Positions 12,301 to 24,300 of a DNA stretch of 64,000 bases are shown here, piece by piece; position 1 is the stretch's first letter, and every line of letters begins with the position of its first letter. Source of the DNA: Aurelia coerulea (lineage: Eukaryota; Cnidaria; Scyphozoa; Semaeostomeae; Ulmaridae). The position numbers and the translations under genes were made by a program. A model generated the notes under the pieces. The model made no database searches. It saw nothing but the letters and a program-made list of their open reading frames with translations, and was not told the DNA's origin. Location: assembly GCA_039566865.1 (NCBI GenBank), contig CM076959.1, forward strand, positions 1,471,501 to 1,535,500, in the 5' to 3' direction.

Positions 12301-15300
12301 ACAAATTTGTTCCTGGCGAGAATATTTTTGCCGTTTTGAGAAGAGTTAGTCCATAAGGCCCTCAACTGGAGCGACAACAACAACATCAATTCACTTCAAT
12401 TAGATGAGCGTAAGTTGAGGGTCCTTGTGTAGTGAGGCTAGCTGTTGCCTTTCGGCCTAAGCAAGTTCATGAAGCCCATCAAAATTAAGAACTGAAATGA
12501 ATGAAAAATTTTAAAATTACCCAAGGGGTGACTGGGGACCTCTGGAAAACAGAATAACACAAGATCTAATTTTTGTCAAATTCTATCAAGGCTATCGTTT
12601 ATTTATGCTCTGTGCCTTTAGAATTTGCCTGGGCCAAACGGCTAAAGATCTGGTTTGCAGGAAGAGGCAAATTGGAGCTTTCAAGACTAACATGTCTGCT
12701 CTCAAAGCACCAACACCAACAAATGAGGTACCTATGTTCAAGTTAATTATCGAGGAACATTTGTGGAGTGATCAAACATTAATTAAAGCTATAAATTGTC
12801 ATCGCTAGAGTAAACCAAATCCGTGTGTTTGATTGGTAGTAATTCTGAGAATGGTAGCTTTTGTAGACTTGGAATTTGTTTGCCTGACTTCCGAACTTCT
12901 GAAAATGGTAGGCTTCGTAGCATAGGTTCCAAATCTTTAAAAAAGCTGGTGTAAAATTGCGTGACCTATTTATTTGGCCTGAATGACTTCAAAGAAACTT
13001 TAGCTATTCCTCTATAATTCTACCGTGGGACTTTTCTGAAATCTTTAATATTTTCAGAGTTAGAATGTTGTTGTTCTTTTTCAAGAATTCAACAGAAATT
13101 TTCAAAAAAACTTAAAGCCATCGTAATTTCTAAACCGTTTGAAGCAACATGAAGTAATTTTGAAGAAAACCATAGTTTATGAATGCCTACAATATGGTAT
13201 CAACCAAAAGTCTGTCACTCATCTCGTTTATGATTTAGAAATTTAATGACTTCACATCCTTAAACGAGCTGAAATTTAAAATACACTGTAATTTTGAAAA
13301 ATATTCAAGATTTCTGCAAAGTCCAACGGTAGGATTATCGATTTGTATCTAAAGTTTCTTTCAAGCCATTCAGTCAGAAGAAATAGGTCATTGAATTTTA
13401 CACCCAACTTTTTACGTCGAGTTAAAGATTTGGAACCTATGCTAGGTTTGGTAGGAATGGAAGGCCTCCCAGCGGCGGCGCGGCGGCGTAGTTAGCACGG
13501 GGGTGCGGGGGCGAAGCCCCGGAAAATTTTTTGGGACCACGCCCTTTAAATCTTAGGGAAACGCCCTTTTTTGAATATAGATACGCCCTTTCCAGATAGA
13601 AAACGACGGATGAAATCATTGATATGCATGTGAGAAACTTTAACATAAGGCTTTTTATTGTATTACAACTAGTATTACAAATAGTAAAACTTAAAATGAG
13701 TTATATGAGAATGTATTTGAAATGTACATTTGATCTTGAACACAAGTGCTAAAGTATGTAGTCTAAGGAAGTTAGGTCAGCCTGCAAAGATAATGCTCAA
13801 AGGGGAACTTTTCTTGGCTTGATACTCTATTGAACTGGAGATATCCCGCTCACTATTAATGAGCACCCACCACCAACTGCTCAAGTCGTTCTTCTCCCAT
13901 TTTTGCGCGCAAGTATGTGTGCTGATCAACTTCACTTTGCTATGTGATCACAAACGACACAAAGAGATGTCAGAATGATGAGATCGTATTTAGCATTAGA
14001 TGACTAAGAAAGCGAGATTAAAGACTGAACACAAACCTACCCCTACCTTAAGATTTTTATGACATTTTTGGACGAATCTAAATTACCACATTTTCAAAAA
14101 ATTAGGGGGTATTTACCCCCCCCCCCATACCCTCCCATGGCCCCGCCACTGAGGGCCTCCTGAATCATCTGTTTCAAACGTCTTCCTGCAAAAGGTTTGG
14201 CAGATTTCGGAGAGATTATCGTTTTCACTTGCGAATTTCATTTTCGCCGTGATATGTCCTAAACCTGCTGCCATAAGGTTATGTTAAACGTTTGCAACAC
14301 GAGATTTGGTCTTTTCTCCCCAGAGCCTTTTTTAAGGGGTTTTAAGTGGGGAGGCAAATCCTAAAAAGGGGATATGTTAGTCTGATTGGCTAGAAAAGCA
14401 AGCTAAAAAATAGGAAATTTACCAATCCAAATATATATCAAACGGGCTAGCTAAAATCAAACTACAATAGGACAAGAATACTTTGTCAAGAGTGTTGTGT
14501 AAGACTTATTTGATATTTGACATATTTGATTTACAAAACTCATTGCGCATTCTCGTGAGCAGCGGCGTGGCCAGAAATTTTAAGTTAGGCGAAATGAGGG
14601 GGTCTGGGGGCAAAGCCCCCAGGAAAATGTTCAGGGCCACACCCTTTACTTTGGCTTAGAATGGCTCTCCCAATATCCTGCTTGCCATTAGCGAAAAGGA
14701 AACTTTGAGAGTTTTGTGACATTTATCCTATGCGTGAGTAACATTTTTGAAGAAACATCCTTGACTTTGGCTGAAATATCCCGTCTCTGGTGGTAAACAG
14801 TCCTGTTCTCGTATTCCATTCATCTACACATGGCTTTTTCAGGTTGCCTACGCAGTGGTGGCGGCAATAGCTTACTTTCTGAAAATCACTTACTTTGATT
14901 AAGGGATAATTTTCTGGGGTCAAAAATTTCGACACTGGGGGGGGGCAAAGTCTAGGGATCGGGGGGCAATTGCCCCCCCCCAGTTTTAATGTTAAAAAAG
15001 GCCCTGTTTCTCCCTAAAGCCAAACTATCAATGGAACATAGTTAAACTATACATCATTAGATGCACAAGAATATGGGGATCCTAACCATTTCAAAATGAT
15101 TGGCAAATATTGTAAAATGAAATTTTCCAGGGAAATGTATTTCTTAAAAGAGTGTATCAAATTCAAAAGCTATTTTGTACCTTTGCGTTCGAGGTACTGA
15201 CATCTGACTTATATCAGCAGGAAGTGCAGATCTTCAGCTTCCAAAGATTTTCTGGGATTTTCAAAATTCTTCCTCCCCTTATACGCTGTCGAAAATTGCA

Positions 15301-18300
15301 AATAATTTTTCTGCTCTCCTACAGTTGTATTTGGCTATAAAATATGGGCTAGAAGACATACACAATTTTGGGACAACCTTTGTTTTATTCAAGTCTGCCC
15401 TGGCCGTGTTCAAATTTTCGAGCCACTCAATTGGTTCAAAGGGTACAAAATATATTCTTCATACCTGTACCTCGTGGATTTGTGAGTCCCGAGAAAACAG
15501 AATTTTAGTCAGGGCACTTGCAATGTACACATTAGGAACGCGTAAGCCACAGCGTAATTCGAGTCAAGCCATTTAGGCTTAAACACCAATTTACTCATGT
15601 AAACAAAGGAAATAAACCAGCAAGGCATATTTTGCACTCAGAACTGTGCTACAAAAGTTCAGTTATGAGCCCTCACGCAGCCTTAAAATATTTGACACTG
15701 CATTGAAACCAATCCTTATGTATAACTGTGAAATTTTAGCACAACTCAGTAGCCGGCAAATAAGAATACTTCATGGGAAGGACGATATATTCTCGCCCTT
15801 GATTAATTCCCACCTTGACCTCACAGAGAAGGTGCACACTAGGTTTTGCAAAAGTGTACTTGGAGTAAACGCCAGCTGTTGTAATTTTGCAATTTGGGGC
15901 GAACTGGGAAGGCTACCAATTAAGTTATCAATATTCAAACACATTCTCGTTTATTACCACCGCTTACTCATTTCAGAGGAGGACAACTTATTACCAAATG
16001 CTTTTAAGGAAAGCGCTGATCTCAAATCCAAAGGGGCCTTCAGATGGCTATCCACTATTGAGGTTTTGCTAAAATCTCTTGGCATTCAAAACGATCAAAC
16101 AAAAATTTCTCGAATGACATCTGGACCCTTTAAAAGGTTTATTAACAGACTCATTTCGAGCAAATTTGAGCAGTATTGGAAACATTCGATTTTTTCTCAC
16201 TATGGAAGTAGCAATAAAGGAGGTAACAAACTTCGTTCTTACAGTTTATACAAAACTCGTTTCCATGAAGAACCGTACAGCACTTGCAAATGCAAGATAG
16301 AAATGCTCGCCGCACATTAGCCAAATTTCGCTGCAGTAATCATCAGCTAGAAATAGAAGTTGATAGACACAAAGGTGTGCCAGAAAAGGACAGGATATGT
16401 CGGCGATGCAATCTGGATTGTATTGAGAGCGAAGAACATTTTTTATTGACATGCAATGCATGCTTTTTCGGGAACTGGTCCCTAATTTTGAGAACTTATC
16501 GCCACACGAGAAATTTATATTTATGATGTCAAATGAAAACTTTTGCCTGATTAAAGAGATTGCCACCTTCCTTAAAAGTGCTTTCGTATTACGTGAAGGT
16601 GAAAGTGAAGTTGCGTTTGTCAGCGCCAAGCGCTGGGATCGCAGAAATAGAGCAGACCTAATCGATTCCGCGACCGCTTGTCATGACGCTTAAGTGGTGG
16701 CGTCCTACCGGGTATCGAACCCACTCTACCTGACTGTTCTGGCTGCAAAGTCAGAGGATTACACCACTGCGCCACATCACCTTCGTTGTCCACAATCCAT
16801 TGCGTGAACAGTCATAAATTGTTATTAGTAGGTAGATCATTTGTTTATTCTGTGTTCGTGTTGTTATTAAATAAGATGATGCTCTTGTATGTAGCTATCT
16901 TTTAAAATGAAATGAAATGAAATGAAATGGAAAGGAAGTGTCGAAAGACGTGCGGATTCTGCATACCAGGTTCTTTGATTTGACTATGGCTACTCTTATT
17001 TGTAAACTTATCAGTTGTTTGTTGAAAGTCTCTATGATACAGTGTTCTGAAGCTATTGGGATGCATCCGCTAAGTTCTACTGGAGCGACTGCGAATATGT
17101 TTTATATGGCTCAATGGATGCCTCATCTATTTTCCGACTCACACTGTGACGTCATTCGCCCCCGACAAATCATAGGACTCACTTTCAGCCGCCAATGCAT
17201 CTTGATATTGTTTCCCGTCTGTGTGGCTGCTGTGGAGGAGATGTAGCTTCAATCAGCTCTGTTTTAATACAACTGCATAGGTTGTGGAGTTTGGAACTGT
17301 GTTTGAGTCGACAAATGCTTACTGATTTATGGGACGACAAAAGTCGCTCCAAGAACAGCTGTTCTATTGTTCTCCAGCCATGTCAAAACCTAATAATATT
17401 TTTTGAAATAAGGGGTACTAGCGTTATATTTAAATGTTCTCTACATTTTTGAAGGGTTATAGTAGACCATTTCGCAATTTGGAAAAGGGACTGAGGATAG
17501 CGCTGCCGATTCTGACAGCCTTGGCAACAAGTAGGAAATCTAGGAAATCCCCTCTTCTGCAGCTGGGCCTAAACTGAGCCGTTTCAAAGTCGAGGGAAAC
17601 AACTGAAATAAAATGGCTCAAAATAAATTCACAAATGAGCGAAAAGATTGCAAAACGGCTAAATAGTCCAAAGACAACAATTACCATACTAAACAAGCAT
17701 CACATAACTCTTGGAAGTTGCAAATAAATCGAAAATAACTCGAGTTTGGAGAGAGATGCGAGCGAGAAGCCAACCATACACTTTGCACTGCAGAAGAGGG
17801 GATTCCCTAGATTTCCCTGGTGCCAAGGCTGTCAGAATGGGCCGCGCTCTCCTAAGTCTCTTTCTCCAAATTGCGAAATAGTCTATTGTTGTATTATAGA
17901 AAAACGATAATTTTAAACCTTATTATTTATATTGCTTGAGAGCAATAAGATTGTTGTTTTTGAAGCAACCGCATATTTTGCTTTTCCTCTGCCATAAATC
18001 AGCAACCACTTGTCAGATTGACTCAAACAAGATCTCAAACTCTAAATCGAAACCTGACCTATGTAAAAGTCGAGACAATTAAAGCCACAGCTCCTCCACA
18101 GCAGCCACACGAAATGGGGCACAATTTTTTGGGACACCTTCTGGTCCATCGCCCTTGTCATAGATGGTCATGAGCATTCTTGGTTTAAGTCCTATCTGCA
18201 AAACCGACGTCAATTCTGCAAGGTCAATGGCACACCCTCAAGTTTACAAAAGGTTGATTGCGGAGTGCCACAGGGTTCATGTCTTGGTCCACTCCTTTTC

Positions 18301-21300
18301 TAATTTATATTAACGATCTCCCTATGTCTCTCCGTAAATGCAATGTGACAATGTATGCTGATGACACAAGTATTTCACATTCTGCGAAAAATATCAACGA
18401 GTTGAATGACACACTGAATAGCGATCTCGATCGGCTAAAGGAATGGTTACAAGGGAACAAACTGTCACTAAATGTCATAAAGACACAGGCGATGGTTGTA
18501 GGTTCTCGACCAAACCTAAAAAAGAATGCTGACAATAAAGTAGAGACCCCATCATTTGTTATTGATGGCGCTGAAATTGACATCGTTAAAAATGTAAAAT
18601 ATTTAGGAGTCCAACTTGATGATAGCCTCGTTTGGGATCGGAACACGAAAGTATTATGTAGCAAACTGTCTCGTGCTCTCGGATTTTTGCAATATGCCAA
18701 AAAATTCGTACCCAAGGATACCTTAATCAAAATGTATCATGGCATCGTAGAGCCACATTTCCGTTATTGCTGTTCTGTTTGGGGAGGCTGCAGTGAAACC
18801 AGATTGCAAACCATACAAAAATTGCAAAATCGAGCTGCAAGAATTGTCACCAATAGAGCAGCTATGTAGTATCCGCCTCAAATTTGATCAAGGAACTAAA
18901 TTGGCCAACTGTTACGGAAATGATAAAATGCGAGACAGCTACTATTACATACAAAGCATTGTCAGGTCTTGCACCCGGCTATCTTTCAAACCTTTTCAAG
19001 AAAAACTCTGCGCGTGATATCAGTATGAATTTGCGGAATGCCATTGCCGATGTCCTTGTTCCAAGGATGAAAACTTGCAATTGGCAGAAAGCGATATCTT
19101 TCCGGGGTGCAAAGACTTGGAATGAATTGCCTTTGGATGTCAAACAAGCATCCTCTCTTAGCATTTTAAAAGTATGCCGAAGAGTAATTTGCCTCACTCA
19201 GGCTAACTCCTTTGTTTTTCATTTATTTTTTTCATTTAGATTGAAATATAGGTAATTTGATAGTAATTTTTAGTAATATTGTAAAGTTTGGCACGGCCCC
19301 CTGTAAAGCAATCCTCTCGATTGACGGGGTCACCGTGTAAAAATAATGAAAAATGAAAATGAAATGAAATGAAAATGAAAATGTCTGTCAATTTACTACG
19401 ACTTTGCACTTTACTGTCGCTGCATTTAAAGTGAATGAACGGAGCTATATAGAGGCAATCTATAAATAGGACAAAGAAAACTCCTACGCAAGTTCTTGTT
19501 CCTCTGGCTAAACAATATCCACGAACGTCTCGAAATCATCAAATACAATGGGCTAATAATAGAATACCAAGACTCCTTCCGCGCGGGGCTTTTATGTCCG
19601 TTGATTCTCTTTAATCGCTCGTGTGTGTTTCTTATAGTTTGCAAAGACACAAGCAAATGGTGTAAATACTACAAAAGTTATTGCTCTCCTGGAAACCAAC
19701 ACAGCTTATGGGCGAAGAACAAATCAAAACAAATATTCGCTTGGGCGAAGAAAAACTGCAGGAAAACGTGTGGCCTCTGCGTAAAAGGTTCCTTTCATGA
19801 TACTCATGTTTGATACTCATTTTGGTGGAATTTTCATCGATTCAAATTAGCTTTCTAGTTCCTGAGATAAGCAACCATAAAATCCAAATATTTTAGACCA
19901 TTGTATCTAACAGGTAATTACAATGTCATCACTGTGATCTGAAAGGACTTCGCTACTTCATTACCTAGTTCTAAGCTACTGGGTGTCGCAAAAAAAGGTA
20001 ACAGATTTGATTGGGGTTAGCGATAAGAATTTAAGTTGAATCGACCCCTGATAAGTTTTGAAGTACTCTTAGATAGTTAACTTGAAGATTGATACCTTAT
20101 TTGTTGATATTGGTGCATCAAGAGTTGGAATATTAATCTTGAAAGTCCAAATTTGCCTCCTACTCCAAACCAGAGCTTTTGGGGTTTGGCCTAAGCTGTT
20201 AACTCGCTGTGCTGTGGAATCTCCTCAATCATAGCCAAGTACAAACAAGAAACCTCGTGCTTAGGAACACATTTTAGTGGAAATCTGGCTTTGACCTTCA
20301 CAATCAGATTCAAGAATCTAGCCCCGAAGGGACCCCCTTCTTATGATTCTACAAAAACTTTGAATTACACCTGCCCAAGAACAGTTGTTCATCAGCGAAA
20401 TAAGTCCCGTAGGCTTTAACACATAGACTATCTTGCAATCTTCATTGCTTGAATGAAATGTTTTTTGCATCATCTCTCACGAAATTATTACGAAACAAGC
20501 AATCGTATATGCCCAAGGGAACATGAAAAATGCTCATTCGTGCTTGGCTTGGTGTACTTTTGTAAATGCATTTTGACTGGAGAAAAATATTCCTTGGTGA
20601 CTATATTCATTGATTTGTTTGTTAGTTTTCAGTTTTGTTACGTTCTTTTCAAACGGGTACCCAAAGGACCGATCCTTGTCCAAACATTTCTTTGACTGAG
20701 GAGATTCCCCTAACCAGCGCATTAGCAGTTAAGGCCAAAACCCAAAAGCTCTGGTTTGTACATGGACGTAAATTTTGGCTTTCGAGATTAATATTTCAAC
20801 TGTTGATGCGCCAATATCAACAAACGAGGTATTAATCTTCAAGTTAACTATCGAAGAGTACTCCAAAACTTATTTGGGATCGATTCGACTTATAGTCTCA
20901 TCGCTAGTCCCCATCAAATCTGTTACCTTTTGGGACACCCGGTATTATCTTGAAATCAGACTAATTTGCAGTCCGTTGCTTTGCTTTCTTTGAAAGGAAA
21001 GTTGAAAAATGTAATGTCATAACACAGCTCCATTTATTCACCTCTATGCACCCACCTGGATTGAGTTTCTAAATAAATGTAAGAAAGCGCTTCGCACTTG
21101 GCCAGAGTTGACATTTCTTATTTTTTTCTAGCACGATGCATGGATAAGAGAACATATTGCCAACAGTATAAAAAGCTAGATTATTGCAATAAGAAAAGCA
21201 CACGAAGAACATTCATGGAGAGGAATTGTCGAAAGACGTGCGGATTCTGCATACCAGGTGCTTTGATTTGACTATGGCTACTCTTATTAGTACACTTATC

Positions 21301-24300
21301 AGTTGTTCGTTGTAAGTCTTTATGATACAGTGTTTTGAAGCTATTGGGATGCATTCGCTAAATTCTACTGGAGCGACTCCGAATATGCTTTTTGTCCTTT
21401 TAAGAAATCAATTTGGTTGTGTTACTCCTCTTTAAAATGTATTCCTTCTCAGTTATATATCAAATGTCAAGTCATTTTTAGCACTGACTAATTCTTTTCG
21501 TAAGGAAACTGCTCCTAAGAAACTTTAGTAGCCTATTCCAGAAAGTTAAGAAACTCTACTAGAAACAATCAGAGGTCAAAATGAGGGTAAGAAACTTTAT
21601 CAACTGCTCTTTATGATTTATAAATGTTTGAAGCAAAAAAAGGATTACTAACTCTAATAGTTATTAAAACTATTCTAATATAATAATTAGTAAAAGGTAA
21701 TTTTTTTTGCTATTTCTTACAGCTATCTCGGCTGAGAAAGCTATATCTAGGGCCATCGATGAACTGTGATCAAGGTCCAACCCAGTTTAATAAAAATTAT
21801 GAAACTCTACAAGAAACTCTTACCATAAGAATTGGGTCCGAGGTTAAGCAACCATACTAAAAGTTCAGAACCAGACTTTCTCACAAAAAAAGGCGTGAAA
21901 ACTGTAATACCAAATTATGCTAAATCATGTCAACGACTTTCAAGTGAATGCTTGAATCGGCTATATTGCTATGGCAGGCACAGTAAATACTGCCCAGGAT
22001 TCTCAATTTTATTGCTAAAGGTAACTCTGCTTTCTGTTGTAATGAGCATGGAAAGCTGATTTTCGGGTGATTTTGAAAGAGATTTGCACCGGGTGTCTCA
22101 GAAAAAAGTACCCCTTTTGACTGGAAATAAGAACCAAGCAATAAGATATCATTGCTCCCCGACTTCACAGCTAAATTTATCAATGTTCAACTTAGATGCA
22201 CGTACCTTGCATTTAGAAATCTTCCACCAAACACCGGAGATACAGGTTTGCAAAGTCAAAATTTACCATGCACCCAAAACCATAGGTTTTGAAAAGGGCC
22301 TAACATGATTTGCATCGTGGACATTTTCCAAAGTACCTACAGACGTTAAGTTTCCGTGTTTTGCTTTTGAAAAGATTAAAAGATGCATGGACATGGCACT
22401 GATTAAACAAATATAGTAAAAATGTGGTAAGAGTGATAGAGTCGTGTCACATCTCCAAAATAAGCGTGCATGTGCTCCTTGTCCTCTTCTGTAATACAAA
22501 ACACTTGGGATTGAATGCAATGCAAGGACCGTTTCCTCAAAAGAAAAGTCACTTCAAGAACAATTGAAGTAATTCAAGGTACAATTCTTTTCAAAAATAG
22601 AAAGTAAAGGTCAAAGTCGAAAATTCGTTTGCAAAATGCTTGTTTGTTGTCAAAATATGGCTAGGCCATTTCTCAAAACCTCTGGCTTCAGGTGCACTCC
22701 AAATTTTGACCTTGTGAACTCCGGTGTTTGGTGGTCGATTTCCAAATACAATGTAAGTTGAAGACTAAAATATGTAGTCATTAATTCAGCAAGTCCCGAA
22801 ATATTTTCGTTTTGTTGCCTTGTTGAGTCAAAAGGGGGTACTTTTTTATAAAACACCCTTTAGATATTCATTACTTTGGAACCAATTATAGGTCTAGTTC
22901 TAGTTTAAAGTTTGTGCAATCTTGTTACATTCGAATCTCTGTGAATTTCACTGTCAGATATTTCCCAAGTAAATTAGATAAAAACATTGACAAAACATTA
23001 TCTTTGATTTTCAACTCGCGTACCCTTTAGCCTACGAGTAGACCAATTATCCTAAAGAATAAATGGTTTATGAAATAAAGAGGCAAAGCTTGCTACTGCT
23101 GCCCAATTAAATATGTTAATCCTCTATTCAAATAATGCGTGAAGCCCGTGTAAACAAAGGCTGCATACATTAAGTTCTTGAAATCTGGAATTGTAGTAGC
23201 AAGCTTTGGCTTAGACTTAGACCCTTTCTCTATTTGGATAATGGGTCTACCCGTAGGCAACATACCCTTTTGACCCTTTTGCGAGGTATATCCCTGCAAC
23301 CGAACTCATATCAAGAAACCTGCCAACATAACGTCCTAATATCGAGTCGAATTTACTATTCAATAAATGAGTGTTTGGGCATTTTTGCTTTACTTCATTG
23401 GCCTTGATTAAACAATTCAAATTTTTGCTTACCTTCAACGAACATATTTGTGGTCCTTGGTAAGTTTAGCATTGCTTTTTTATATATAATCCAATAAAAT
23501 ATTACGATACACATTACCACCTAAACTACTTACAAGAATTACTTTACAATACTACTGGGACGAATACCCCCGGGGAGCAAAATACTGTGTCTACCCCAAG
23601 GCAGTTAACATAAAATTAAAAAAAAGAAAGAAAGACAACTGAAACAATACATGACAGAAAATAACTTAAAATTGTGCTTGAATTTATGAAAGCATAACTT
23701 ACTAAGACCCACTCTAAGTTGAGTCAGATAAGATAGAATCCCAAAGACAAATTTAGCAGGGGGGCGGATAAGTGAAATCAGCTCTCTCTTAAAGATGAGT
23801 GAGTAATTGTATTTAACGTGCCTAGCCTGCGAAAGTCTCGAGATGACTTGTTTCCAGCAGGGGACACGGGTTATACATAATCTTTCACTTTTTAGGCACA
23901 TACACTTGCTATTCTCGCAAGGTATGGGTTTCTGCGCTTGGCGCAGGGGGGCCCATCAGGGCGACCCCGGTCCTTCCTCTCGATGTGACCACACCTCGTG
24001 ATTCCTTTTGCCTTTGCCTGGAATTACAGAGAGTTAGCAGCTCTCCTCACACTTTCGCAGCAAGTATGACCCTGGTGGGATTCGAACCCACGACCTTGCG
24101 GTTGTGAGTCCGGCGCCTTAACCACTGGGCCAACCTCGCATTAGCAACCTCGCATTAGATAGCGACCGATGGTGCAAGTCTAGCCTCCGGATCTAGTTCA
24201 TTCCATTCTGACAGGCAATTGGGATAAAAAGGTGGGTCATGAATTCCGAAAATAGAGTTTGCAGGGCTTGCATTGCTTTGGGCCTACTGTAGCCCTATTT

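Noticed and set aside
16700..16781. Possible tRNA gene on the minus strand (A and B boxes)
   Set aside because: Acceptor and anticodon stems have mismatches and a second copy with the same extended body exists at 26412, so it is a SINE head.
19781..19787. Alternative exon 3 donor TGC|GTAAAA
   Set aside because: It would leave phase 0, which does not join exon 4 (phase 1).
24060..24135. Possible tRNA (Ser/Leu-like or Val) on the minus strand
   Set aside because: Acceptor ends do not pair and the anticodon stem is broken; the GC-rich body points to a SINE.
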